Positions 1-5,157 of a stretch of 5,157 nt of DNA are shown in pieces. The stretch is taken from NCBI GenBank assembly GCA_937967535.1, contig CALCMV010000087.1:1-5157 (forward strand), given 5' to 3'. The notes below the pieces were generated by a model, which did not search any database, was not told the DNA's origin, and saw only the letters and a program-made list of their open reading frames with translations. The stretch comes from an uncultured Saprospiraceae bacterium (lineage in GTDB: Bacteria > Bacteroidota > Bacteroidia > Chitinophagales > Saprospiraceae). Position 1 is the first letter of the stretch; each line of letters starts with the position of its first letter. The position numbers were made by a program, and so were the translations under genes.

Positions 1-11
1 AAATCTGTATT

Positions 12-177
12 ATTCACTAATGTGTTCGCCAAATTAAAAATTACAAATCAAACGCGAGTAATTTATTTATTTTTATTTTTTGTAAAAAACTATATTTCAG
101 ACTAATTTAAATTATAATTTTAAATAATTTTTAATTAAAAACATCTAATATCCAATTTGGCGAACATATTGATTCAC
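12..177. repeat. Candidate MITE-like element: inverted repeat with flanking direct repeats
   Basis: A 17-base inverted repeat with one mismatch has arms at 19-35 and 154-170; its core is GTTCGCCAAATT and the reverse complement of that. One base outside each arm lies the same hexamer, ATTCAC (12-17 and 172-177), as a target-site duplication would. The interior is extremely AT-rich and codes for nothing. This layout suits a small non-autonomous transposable element or the remnant of one. A chance hexamer in AT-rich DNA around an ordinary hairpin is the alternative. Confidence 0.4.
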
Positions 178-270
178 ATAATCTATTAAATCTATGTTCT
201 ATTTGAACTCACAACTATGAACTGATAGCCTTTAAACATGCTATAAATAATTCGAGTTGCGGGTTAAATA

Positions 271-278
271 TATTTTTG
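271..278 (+). promoter_or_regulatory. Possible -7 promoter element for the secreted-protein gene
   Basis: TATTTTTG fits the Bacteroidota -7 consensus TAnnTTTG and is identical to the octamer upstream of the PBP gene. It lies about 155 bases before the start codon at 434. No TTG sits at the expected 19-21 base distance upstream; the nearest, at 257-259, is only 11 bases away. The call is therefore weak, and in such AT-rich sequence the octamer could occur by chance. Confidence 0.25.
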
Positions 279-301
279 ATGTGTTCTTTGCACTAGTAGT
301 T

Positions 302-332
302 TAATTTTTAATTCATTGACAATTAAAAATTA
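302..332. repeat. Perfect 12-bp A/T hairpin
   Basis: TAATTTTTAATT at 302-313 is followed by a 7-base loop (314-320) and by its exact reverse complement at 321-332. The stem is entirely A/T, so it would be a weak RNA hairpin. No T-run follows it, so it is not a convincing terminator. Its right arm overlaps a 14-base direct repeat also present at 32-45, which suggests that repeat copies built up this region. Confidence 0.5.
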
Positions 333-363
333 CAGTAAGTTATTGATTATTAATTAGTTAAAA

Positions 364-389
364 AACGAATAACGAGTCAACGAATAACG
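364..389 (+). repeat. Short direct repeats before the first gene
   Basis: AACGAATAACG occurs at 364-374 and 379-389, and related words (AACGAG, AACGGG, TACGG) continue to about 397. The word spacing is 7-8 bases, the same period as in the other intergenic arrays of this window. Confidence 0.5.
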
Positions 390-433
390 GGTTACGGCAC
401 TAGTTAAGACAAAGAACAAAAAACACTAATCAT

Positions 434-874
434 ATGAAAAAACCTTTGCTTATTATTGGCTTTTTGGCGAATATCGTGGTCTTTAGTCATGCCCAAGATG
501 TATCCGGTACATGGGAGGGCATCATCACACAAGAGAAAGGTGGGATTTTGGGAGAATATGTCTTTAAGATTTTCATTAATGCTGATAAAGATGGAAATGT
601 TAAAGGAAGTGCCTACGTGAAATCGGATGAATTGGATATTTATGCCGTTATGCAATTTAAAGGCAAATTCGACGGCGAATACATTGATATTGAAGAAGAT
701 AAAATACTTAGGGAAAAAAGAGTGGACGATATTTTCTGGTGTTTGAAAGATTATCGTCTACAACTCCTCTCAGCGGGTACGCTTCGCTTGGAAGGCAAGT
801 GGTCGGGCTACACCAGCACAGGAGCATGTACTCCCGGTAAAATTTATCTCAAAAAAGCTGCACCAAGAGCTTAA
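434..874 (+). CDS. Secreted protein of unknown function, small beta-rich domain
   Basis: 146 residues, function not recognised. Residues 1-20 form a clear Sec signal peptide: Lys-Lys at the start, a hydrophobic core, then Ser-His-Ala with likely cleavage before Gln21. There is no lipobox cysteine, so the mature protein of about 126 residues should be periplasmic or exported. It begins with a Ser-Gly-Thr-Trp-Glu-Gly motif (24-29) and alternates hydrophobic and polar residues with many glycines, suggesting a small beta-sandwich or lipocalin-like barrel. Similar 'SGTWEG...WCLK...PGKI' domains occur, as far as I recall, in Bacteroidota secreted proteins, sometimes fused to other modules. Cys103 and Cys132 are the only cysteines in the mature part and could form a disulfide. 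The start is fixed by the signal peptide; an A-rich leader replaces a Shine-Dalgarno site. The kinase gene starts 56 bases downstream on the same strand, so co-transcription is possible. Confidence 0.8.
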   Translation: MKKPLLIIGFLANIVVFSHAQDVSGTWEGIITQEKGGILGEYVFKIFINADKDGNVKGSAYVKSDELDIYAVMQFKGKFDGEYIDIEEDKILREKRVDDIFWCLKDYRLQLLSAGTLRLEGKWSGYTSTGACTPGKIYLKKAAPRA

Positions 875-876
875 AA

Positions 877-925
877 GTATCGAGTATCGAGTCCATTCAA
901 TCCAAAACTCGCAACTCGCAACTCA
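877..925 (+). repeat. Heptamer tandem repeats between secreted protein and kinase
   Basis: Two GTATCGA units (877-883, 884-890) start two bases after the stop codon. Two AACTCGC units follow (906-912, 913-919), then a partial AACTCA (920-925), ending six bases before the kinase start. The period is exactly 7. The sequence between the two arrays is less regular. No promoter consensus is visible here. Confidence 0.65.
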
Positions 926-930
926 ATACC

Positions 931-2010
931 ATGAGTAAAAAAAGATTCAACGTTCTTGCCGAAAAAAATCCTACACCGCGTCAGTTAGGGATTTATATGG
1001 CGGCTTTTTTGGCGATGATTATGCTTATTGCCATGTCGCTATTCTATATGATTTCGGATGGGCAGTTGCAGTGGTGGCATATTATACTAATGACACTCTT
1101 GCTTTTTGGTGCCGCTTACGGCATCAATATTGTCGCACTCGAACGCTTCATTTATCGTCGTGTAAAGCTGATTTACAAGACGATACACAATATGAAAGCT
1201 CCTAAAGGGTCTAAAATTAAAAAAATGAACATGGGGCGGCACCTCATTGACGAAGTAGAAGTGGAAGTCACCAATTGGGCAAAAGAACGCGACAAAGAAA
1301 TCGAAAACCTCAAAAAACTCGAAGCCTACCGCCGCGATTTTCTCGGTAATGTATCGCACGAACTCAAAACCCCGATTTTCAATGTACAAGGTTATATCGA
1401 AACGCTCATTGAGAGTAAATTGGAAGACGAAAACATCAACCTCCCTTATCTCGAACGCGCCGCCAAAAACGTAGAGCGTCTCTCTACGATTACCCAAGAC
1501 CTCGATATGATTGCTCAACTCGAATCAGAGGATTTACACCTTGATATTCAGCCATTTGACGTGCATGAATTGGCACTCGAAATATTCGATGAAATGAGTA
1601 TCACCGCACTCGAAAGAAACATCCAATTCAGTTTCAAACCCGGTTGTGATAAACCTTTTCAGGTGAAAGCAGACCGCGAACGCATCCGTCAGGTATTCGT
1701 CAATCTGATGACCAACTCCGTCAAATACGGCAAGCCCGACGGCAATACAAAAATCGGTTTTTACGAAATGGACGACAAGCACTTGCTCATAGAAATCTCG
1801 GACGATGGCTACGGCATCGAAGAAAAACATCTGCCGCGCCTTTTCGAGCGTTTTTATCGCGTTGACAAAAGTCGCTCGCGAGAACAAGGCGGTTCGGGAC
1901 TCGGTTTAGCTATTGTAAAGCACATCATTGAAGCGCATAAACAAACCGTTACGGTACGCAGCACGCTCAATGTGGGTTCTACTTTTGGTTTCACCCTCGC
2001 AAAAGCCTGA
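931..2010 (+). CDS. Sensor histidine kinase, two-component system (PhoR-like)
   Basis: 359 residues; an inner-membrane histidine kinase that would autophosphorylate and pass phosphate to a response regulator. Two membrane helices (about 19-41 and 50-70) are joined by a loop of only some eight residues, so there is no periplasmic sensor domain and sensing is probably within the membrane. A basic, HAMP-like and coiled-coil linker (71-135) leads to the HisKA domain, with H-box SHELKTP and phospho-acceptor His143. The HATPase domain is complete: N-box Asn258 and Asn262, G1 DDGYG (291-295), F-box FERF (305-308) and G2 GGSGLGL (320-326). No key residue is missing. The arrangement and the FLGNVSHELKTPIFN stretch match the kinases usually labelled PhoR-like in Bacteroidota, but the stimulus cannot be read from the sequence. 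No response regulator is adjacent in this window, so its partner is unknown. No Shine-Dalgarno site precedes the ATG. Confidence 0.95.
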   Translation: MSKKRFNVLAEKNPTPRQLGIYMAAFLAMIMLIAMSLFYMISDGQLQWWHIILMTLLLFGAAYGINIVALERFIYRRVKLIYKTIHNMKAPKGSKIKKMNMGRHLIDEVEVEVTNWAKERDKEIENLKKLEAYRRDFLGNVSHELKTPIFNVQGYIETLIESKLEDENINLPYLERAAKNVERLSTITQDLDMIAQLESEDLHLDIQPFDVHELALEIFDEMSITALERNIQFSFKPGCDKPFQVKADRERIRQVFVNLMTNSVKYGKPDGNTKIGFYEMDDKHLLIEISDDGYGIEEKHLPRLFERFYRVDKSRSREQGGSGLGLAIVKHIIEAHKQTVTVRSTLNVGSTFGFTLAKA

Positions 2011-2013
2011 AAC

Positions 2014-2067
2014 AATGCTACAATGCTGAAATGCGATAATGCTTAAATGGAAATGAGTGAATGAGTG
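2014..2067 (+). repeat. Octamer tandem array AATGCNNN after the kinase gene
   Basis: Four consecutive octamers of the form AATGCNNN fill 2014-2045, beginning three bases after the kinase stop codon. A shorter unit (2046-2051) and two AATGAGTG units (2052-2059, 2060-2067) follow. Units AATGCTAC, AATGCGAT and AATGCTTA also occur in the array at 3165-3204, on the opposite strand. The rest of the spacer up to 2119 is C/A-rich and carries no recognisable promoter. Confidence 0.7.
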
Positions 2068-2119
2068 GTTTTTTTAAACTACAATACCACCATACTTCTA
2101 CACCACAACACTACACAAA

Positions 2120-2854
2120 ATGAGAGTCAATAATTTATTTATCAAAACGGAGAAAAAACGACCACTGGAAGCGCGAGAAAGTCTTCAATTCCGCACTGCT
2201 CATGGTATTGAAGGAGATGCAAATGCACATGGCGCAAGCCCGCGTCAAGTCTTGGTGACACGCATGGAAGATGCCGAACCATTGAATATCAAGCCGGGAC
2301 AATTGCGGGAGAATGTAGTCACGCAAGGCTTGTCATTAGAGCAATTTCAGCCCGGTACGCAACTCACAATGGGCGATGTCAAAATTCGCCTGACCTACCA
2401 ATGCGAACCCTGTCGTATGGTAGAATATTTGGTTGATGATTTGAAACAATTGGACAATAAACGCGGTATGCTCGGTGTCATTATTTCTGGCGGAGAGATG
2501 AAAATCGGAGATGCGATTGAGGTTAAAGTTGGGGCATTTCCCGAAATAGAAGAAAATAATTTTGATTTGTTTAAGAATTTCGTAGCGCATATTCCCGAAG
2601 GGAAAATTGCTACCTATCAAGATGCGATTAAAGGCATGGGCGGCTATAAAGCACACCTTAGAGTCATCCCGAAATTTATCGACAAATTAAGCGATACACA
2701 CCCCGTACATCGTATCGTCAATACAGAGGGCGAAATCATCGAACATGTTGATAATCAGATAGAAAAATTAGCAAAAGAAGGCGTAAAGGTAGAAGAAGGG
2801 AAAGTCAATCTTGAGAATTATCATTGGTCAAAGCCGGCATTGCACCTTGTATGA
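2120..2854 (+). CDS. MOSC domain fused to alkyltransferase-like (ATL/MGMT-fold) domain
   Basis: 244 residues, cytoplasmic, two domains. Residues 1-137 are a MOSC domain: GIEGDANAHG (29-38), a LRENVVTQGL stretch, and the conserved MOSC cysteine as Cys98 in a CEPC motif (95-98). MOSC domains are known for binding sulfur or molybdenum cofactor through this cysteine. Residues about 148-236 match the DNA-binding domain of O6-alkylguanine-DNA alkyltransferase: IPEGKIATY (158-166, Tyr166 equivalent to human Tyr114), Arg181 as the nucleotide-flipping arginine, and a C-terminal KEGV...YHW block ending at Trp236. The active site PCHR reads PVHR (195-198), so the alkyl-accepting cysteine is Val196 and no repair transfer is possible. 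This is the hallmark of ATL proteins, which bind alkylated guanine and recruit nucleotide excision repair. The spacing from Arg181 to Val196 is 15, against 17 in human MGMT. Both domain calls are secure; the joint function is not known to me. The gene lies 109 bases after the kinase gene. Confidence 0.9.
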   Translation: MRVNNLFIKTEKKRPLEARESLQFRTAHGIEGDANAHGASPRQVLVTRMEDAEPLNIKPGQLRENVVTQGLSLEQFQPGTQLTMGDVKIRLTYQCEPCRMVEYLVDDLKQLDNKRGMLGVIISGGEMKIGDAIEVKVGAFPEIEENNFDLFKNFVAHIPEGKIATYQDAIKGMGGYKAHLRVIPKFIDKLSDTHPVHRIVNTEGEIIEHVDNQIEKLAKEGVKVEEGKVNLENYHWSKPALHLV

Positions 2855-2889
2855 TTTTTGATTTTTGATTGGGTGATTTTTGATTGTAA
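2853..2889 (+). repeat. Heptamer array GATTTTT starting inside the MOSC-ATL stop codon
   Basis: GATTTTT occurs at 2853-2859, 2860-2866 and 2875-2881, with variants GATTGGGT (2867-2874) and GATTGTAA (2882-2889). The first unit overlaps the last two bases of the TGA stop (2852-2854). The array also forms most of the left arm of the hairpin at 2858-2951. Confidence 0.65.
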
Positions 2890-2951
2890 AATGAAATATT
2901 TCGCGCAGCGAAATCCAATCTAAAATCAAAAATCACTCAATCAAAAATCAA
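2858..2951. terminator. Long hairpin at convergent gene ends, likely bidirectional terminator
   Basis: The outer arms at 2858-2885 and 2924-2951 are complementary over 28 bases with one mismatch, which would be a G-U pair in RNA. Within the loop is a second perfect stem, ATTTCGC (2898-2904) with GCGAAAT (2908-2914), closed by a 3-base loop. The structure begins four bases after the MOSC-ATL stop codon and lies between two converging genes, where a terminator is expected. The outer stem is mostly A/T and no long T-run follows, so this is not a textbook intrinsic terminator. Processing or mRNA protection are alternatives. Confidence 0.6.
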
Positions 2952-2978
2952 TTGATTTTGAATGACTTTGTGAAATGA

Positions 2979-3129
2979 TTGGCTATCCGTTTAAGTTTGC
3001 TTGCGGGATAGTACTCGTCTGACGAAGGTTTTTGTTAAATGTAGTGATTTGTCTCATAAAATATTCGTATTGAATAAAGGGATTCGTCTGACGAGTATTC
3101 GCTTTAGGCAAAGTTAAATGGCTAGCCAA
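2979..3129. repeat. Second imperfect inverted repeat in the convergent spacer
   Basis: Arms at about 2979-3027 and 3082-3129 pair with gaps. Matching blocks are TTGGCTA (2979-2985) with 3123-3129, TTTAA (2990-2994) with 3114-3118, TTTGC (2996-3000) with 3108-3112, and a 15-base block (3012-3026) with 3083-3097 that has one central mismatch. The last block contains TCGTCTGACGA, itself palindromic around a central T, once in each arm. A weaker outer match, ATTTTGAATGA (2955-2965) with 3147-3157, may extend it. The 54-base centre (3028-3081) codes for nothing but has a small TATTC/GAATA hairpin. It could be a decayed non-autonomous mobile element or part of the termination region. Confidence 0.5.
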
Positions 3130-3164
3130 ATGATTCATTCATTCTCTCATTCAAAATTCATTCA

Positions 3165-3204
3165 TTAACATTATCGCATTGTAGCATTTAAGCATTGTAG
3201 CATT
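3165..3204 (-). repeat. Octamer tandem array AATGCNNN after the membrane-protein gene
   Basis: Read on the minus strand, four exact consecutive octamers (3204-3173: AATGCTAC, AATGCTTA, AATGCTAC, AATGCGAT) are followed by AATGTTAA (3172-3165) and then AATGA-type words to about 3130. The first unit overlaps the TAA stop (3205-3203) of the membrane-protein gene. It is the same family as 2014-2067 in inverted orientation. Confidence 0.7.
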
Positions 3205-3676
3205 ACATTCGTCCTCGTTTGCGCTCTTCTTCGCGAGTGCGTTCTTCCTCACGCATAGCGATACTCAAAATACGCTTAATAAATCGTGCCATTGAAAGGA
3301 AAGCAAAGTAGCCGAAGGTGAGAATAATATAAATCCAAGCATACGAACCCGCTTCTATTAGTGGAATCCCTGAAAGCAAAGTAGCCAATAAAGACAGCAC
3401 CAACATTAAGCCAAAAAAAATAGGAATTGCCCGTTGCCAATACTTATCAATATTTTCTGCCGACACGCTAATCATCGCATTAAACATCGCGTACAACAAG
3501 ACACAAGAAGCAGCCGTCAACCAATAAAAATTGGGCGATAAATTCACACCATCCGAAAAGTTGACCAATCCCGCGACCAACATAATCACCAAGCCCAAAC
3601 CAAGCACAATCAAAGCCTGCTGCGTCGGACGACCAATCCGCACCAGAATACTATCCTGTTCATTCGGATAACGCAT
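3203..3676 (-). CDS. Four-helix integral membrane protein of unknown function
   Basis: 157 residues, not recognised. Four hydrophobic segments (about 20-40, 49-72, 83-104, 109-133) make it a polytopic inner-membrane protein. The positively charged N-terminus (Arg14, Arg17 region) and the arginine-rich C-terminus suggest that both ends are cytoplasmic. The C-terminal tail (141-157) is unusually charged, almost all Arg and Glu, and may be helical or bind a partner. There are no catalytic motifs and no signal peptide; the single cysteine (58) lies in helix 2. The gene converges on MOSC-ATL and diverges from the PBP gene, with 311 bases between the two starts. On its own strand the upstream sequence is AT-rich with only imperfect -7 matches, such as TATTTTG. 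The ATG at 3676 is the only start giving a full first helix with a charged leader. Confidence 0.85.
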   Translation of the reverse strand: MRYPNEQDSILVRIGRPTQQALIVLGLGLVIMLVAGLVNFSDGVNLSPNFYWLTAASCVLLYAMFNAMISVSAENIDKYWQRAIPIFFGLMLVLSLLATLLSGIPLIEAGSYAWIYIILTFGYFAFLSMARFIKRILSIAMREEERTREEERKRGRM

Positions 3677-3857
3677 ATGATTAATTTTAAATGGATTAAT
3701 TTTGAATTTTGACTGAAATAAAATTCACAAATTATTTTCTTTTGTATGGAAATGATTTTTTAGATAAATTGTTTAGAAAATAACAAAATAGCGCATAGTT
3801 CTGCAATTGGACTTGTGTTTGATTCTTGAACTTACTCACGTTAAGTTGTATTTAAAA

Positions 3858-3890
3858 TTTTGATAAACAGCTAATAAATCGTTATTTTTG
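3858..3890 (+). promoter_or_regulatory. Bacteroidota-type promoter of the PBP gene
   Basis: TTTTG (3858-3862) and TATTTTTG (3883-3890) are separated by 20 bases, matching the TTG / TAnnTTTG promoter recognised by the primary sigma factor of Bacteroidota. Transcription would start at about 3894-3898, giving a leader of about 90 bases that consists largely of the inverted repeat at 3900-3962. Confidence 0.6.
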
Positions 3891-3899
3891 CATGTTTCT

Positions 3900-3962
3900 G
3901 TACCGACGACTTTAGCCGTCGCGAAGTTGCAAGTCCACTCCGACGGCTAAAGTCGTCGGTAC
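3900..3962. repeat. REP-like element: perfect 22-bp inverted arms in the PBP leader
   Basis: Arms at 3900-3921 and 3941-3962 are exact reverse complements over 22 bases, around a 19-base linker. Each arm starts with GTAC at its outer end and is itself an imperfect palindrome, CGACGACTTTAGCCGTCG, so the whole resembles two facing REP units (a BIME-like pair). Its GC content is much higher than that of the flanking DNA. Similar CGACGACTTTAG-type palindromes are, as I recall, dispersed in several bacterial genomes. In RNA it would form a very stable stem just downstream of the predicted transcription start. No T-run follows, so a terminator is unlikely. No transposase is present in the window. 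Confidence 0.65.
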
Positions 3963-3987
3963 GGGCGTTCACGAATCACAACAAAGA

Positions 3988-5157
3988 ATGTACGAACAAC
4001 AGCAGACCGAACCCACAAATACAGAATCCGTATGGAAAGCCCGAAAGTCCAAGCATTGGAAAACCACCCGCCGATTGTGGGTACTTTTTGGCTTAGGCAT
4101 CATCGGGACGACCTTACTCTTCCTATTGCTTTCGCGCGATTTGCCATCCTTTGAGGAATTGGAAAATCCGAAAAGCAAACTCGCTTCGCAAGTATTGACC
4201 GCCGATGGGGTGATGTTAGGACGGTATTTTACCGAAAACCGCGTCAATGTCAATTATCAAGACCTACCGCCTCACTTGGAAGAAGCTCTCATTGCGACAG
4301 AGGATGAGCGTTATTACGAACATTCAGGCATCGACGGCAGAGCTTTGGGGCGCGTAGCGGTGAAAAATGTATTGCTCCAACAACGCAGTGCAGGTGGAGG
4401 AAGTACCCTCACGCAGCAATTGGCAAAATTACTTGTTGGACGACCTGAATTTACGGGCAATCCCTTCAAAAAAATCTGGCGTATCGGTACTACCAAACTC
4501 AAAGAATGGCTCACCGCCGCCAAGCTCGAACGTAGCTATACCAAAGAGGAAATCATGATGATGTACCTCAATCAATTCAACTTCATATATGGCGCTTACG
4601 GCATCAAATCTGCTTCTGAAATTTACTTTGGAAAAGAACCCAAAGACCTCAATATCGAAGAATCTGCCATGCTCGTCGGTATGTTGAAAAACCCGGCTCT
4701 GTACAATCCCAAACGCTTTCCCGACAAAGCACTTTTACGCCGAGAAGTCGTTCTAAAACAAATGGTTAGGAACGATTTATTGACCGAAGAAGCCTATGAT
4801 ACCATTCGCACGAAACCCTTGGATATGGGTAGTTTCAAACGTGTTGACCACAATGAAGGTGCAGCACCGCACTTCCGTGAATTTTTACGTGGCGACCTCA
4901 AGCAATTGCTCAAACAATACCCCAAACCCGATGGCTCATATTACGATATTTACAAAGACGGATTGACCATAAAAACCACCATAGACTCGCGTATGCAAAC
5001 ACACGCAGAGGAGGCAGCGCGTCAGCAATTGGCAAAAGTACAGCAGGAATTATTCAAGCATTGGAAAGGCATGGACCCTTGGACTTACAAAGGACCGCCC
5101 GAAGACCTTGAACGACAAGCCACCGACGAAGAAATTCAAATCCGTAAAAATGCCCTC
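3988..5157 (+). CDS. Penicillin-binding protein 1A-like, class A (partial, 3' end missing)
   Basis: 390 codons are open to the window edge; the full protein should be about twice as long. It polymerises and cross-links peptidoglycan at the outer face of the inner membrane. A short cytoplasmic tail (1-29) and one membrane anchor (about 30-49) precede the GT51 transglycosylase domain (about 68-245). Its motifs are intact: ATEDERYYEH with catalytic Glu105 (103-112), GGGSTLTQQLAK (136-147), the KE...KLERSYTKEEI segment with Glu181 and YLNQ (193-196), GAYGIKSASEIYFGK (202-216) and AMLVGMLKNPALYNP (227-241). TTIDSRMQ (330-337) opens the linker to the transpeptidase half; the Ser-x-x-Lys, Ser-x-Asn and Lys-Thr-Gly motifs lie beyond the window. 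The Trp/Pro-rich stretch after 345 looks like an insertion common in Bacteroidota homologues. The start chosen gives a normal tail and anchor; no Shine-Dalgarno site is present. The symbol is by family; ponA-type names are also used. Confidence 0.95.
   Translation, partial: MYEQQQTEPTNTESVWKARKSKHWKTTRRLWVLFGLGIIGTTLLFLLLSRDLPSFEELENPKSKLASQVLTADGVMLGRYFTENRVNVNYQDLPPHLEEALIATEDERYYEHSGIDGRALGRVAVKNVLLQQRSAGGGSTLTQQLAKLLVGRPEFTGNPFKKIWRIGTTKLKEWLTAAKLERSYTKEEIMMMYLNQFNFIYGAYGIKSASEIYFGKEPKDLNIEESAMLVGMLKNPALYNPKRFPDKALLRREVVLKQMVRNDLLTEEAYDTIRTKPLDMGSFKRVDHNEGAAPHFREFLRGDLKQLLKQYPKPDGSYYDIYKDGLTIKTTIDSRMQTHAEEAARQQLAKVQQELFKHWKGMDPWTYKGPPEDLERQATDEEIQIRKNAL

Larger units (their letters stand above)
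1..433. other. AT-rich gene-free region with inverted repeats
   Basis: No open frame of credible length is visible on either strand. GC content over the first 420 bases is about 24%, far below the genes that follow, and stop codons are dense in all frames. The region holds a candidate MITE-like inverted repeat (12-177), a perfect A/T hairpin (302-332), a 14-base direct repeat AATTAAAAATTACA at 32-45 and 321-334, a weak promoter-like octamer (271-278), and short direct repeats just before the first gene. An imperfect inverted pair, GTTCTTTG at 283-290 and CAAAGAAC at 410-417, encloses the last 135 bases, and GCACTAGT occurs at both 290-297 and 397-404. It is probably regulatory or repeat-derived spacer DNA. 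I see no tRNA or rRNA in it. Confidence 0.7.
3677..3987. other. Divergent intergenic region between membrane protein and PBP genes
   Basis: There is no coding sequence in these 311 bases. The left two thirds are AT-rich and must contain the promoter of the minus-strand membrane-protein gene, although I see only imperfect -7 boxes there. The right third holds a good plus-strand promoter (3858-3890) and the 63-base inverted-repeat element (3900-3962), which ends 25 bases before the PBP start codon. Confidence 0.6.

Overview
The window looks like chromosomal DNA of a Bacteroidota bacterium. The evidence is a sensor kinase whose H-box region is typical of that phylum, a secreted small protein with a signal peptide ending in Ala-Gln, no Shine-Dalgarno sequences but A-rich leaders before starts, and a TTTTG-N20-TATTTTTG promoter matching the phylum's TTG/TAnnTTTG consensus. 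A Saprospiria-like lineage is my guess only. Coding DNA has moderate GC content, while the first 420 bases are only about 24% GC.

Layout: 1-433 is gene-free, AT-rich and full of inverted repeats. Three genes follow on the plus strand: a secreted protein of unknown function (434-874), a two-membrane-segment sensor histidine kinase (931-2010), and an unusual two-domain protein (2120-2854). The last joins a MOSC domain to an alkyltransferase-like (ATL/MGMT) domain whose acceptor cysteine is replaced by valine. A 348-base convergent intergenic region (2855-3202) carries two large inverted repeats. A four-helix membrane protein lies on the minus strand (3203-3676). A 311-base divergent intergenic region (3677-3987) holds a promoter and a 63-base element with perfect 22-base inverted arms. 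The window ends inside a class A penicillin-binding protein gene (3988 onward; GT51 transglycosylase domain and the start of the transpeptidase half).

The genes do not form an obvious pathway. The kinase has no response regulator beside it here. The MOSC-ATL protein could plausibly bind alkylated guanine in DNA, and the PBP builds peptidoglycan. Two things stand out. One is the MOSC-ATL fusion. The other is that most intergenic junctions contain short degenerate tandem repeats with a 7-8 base period, several beginning at or inside the stop codon. The octamer family AATGCNNN occurs in opposite orientations on either side of the MOSC-ATL gene.
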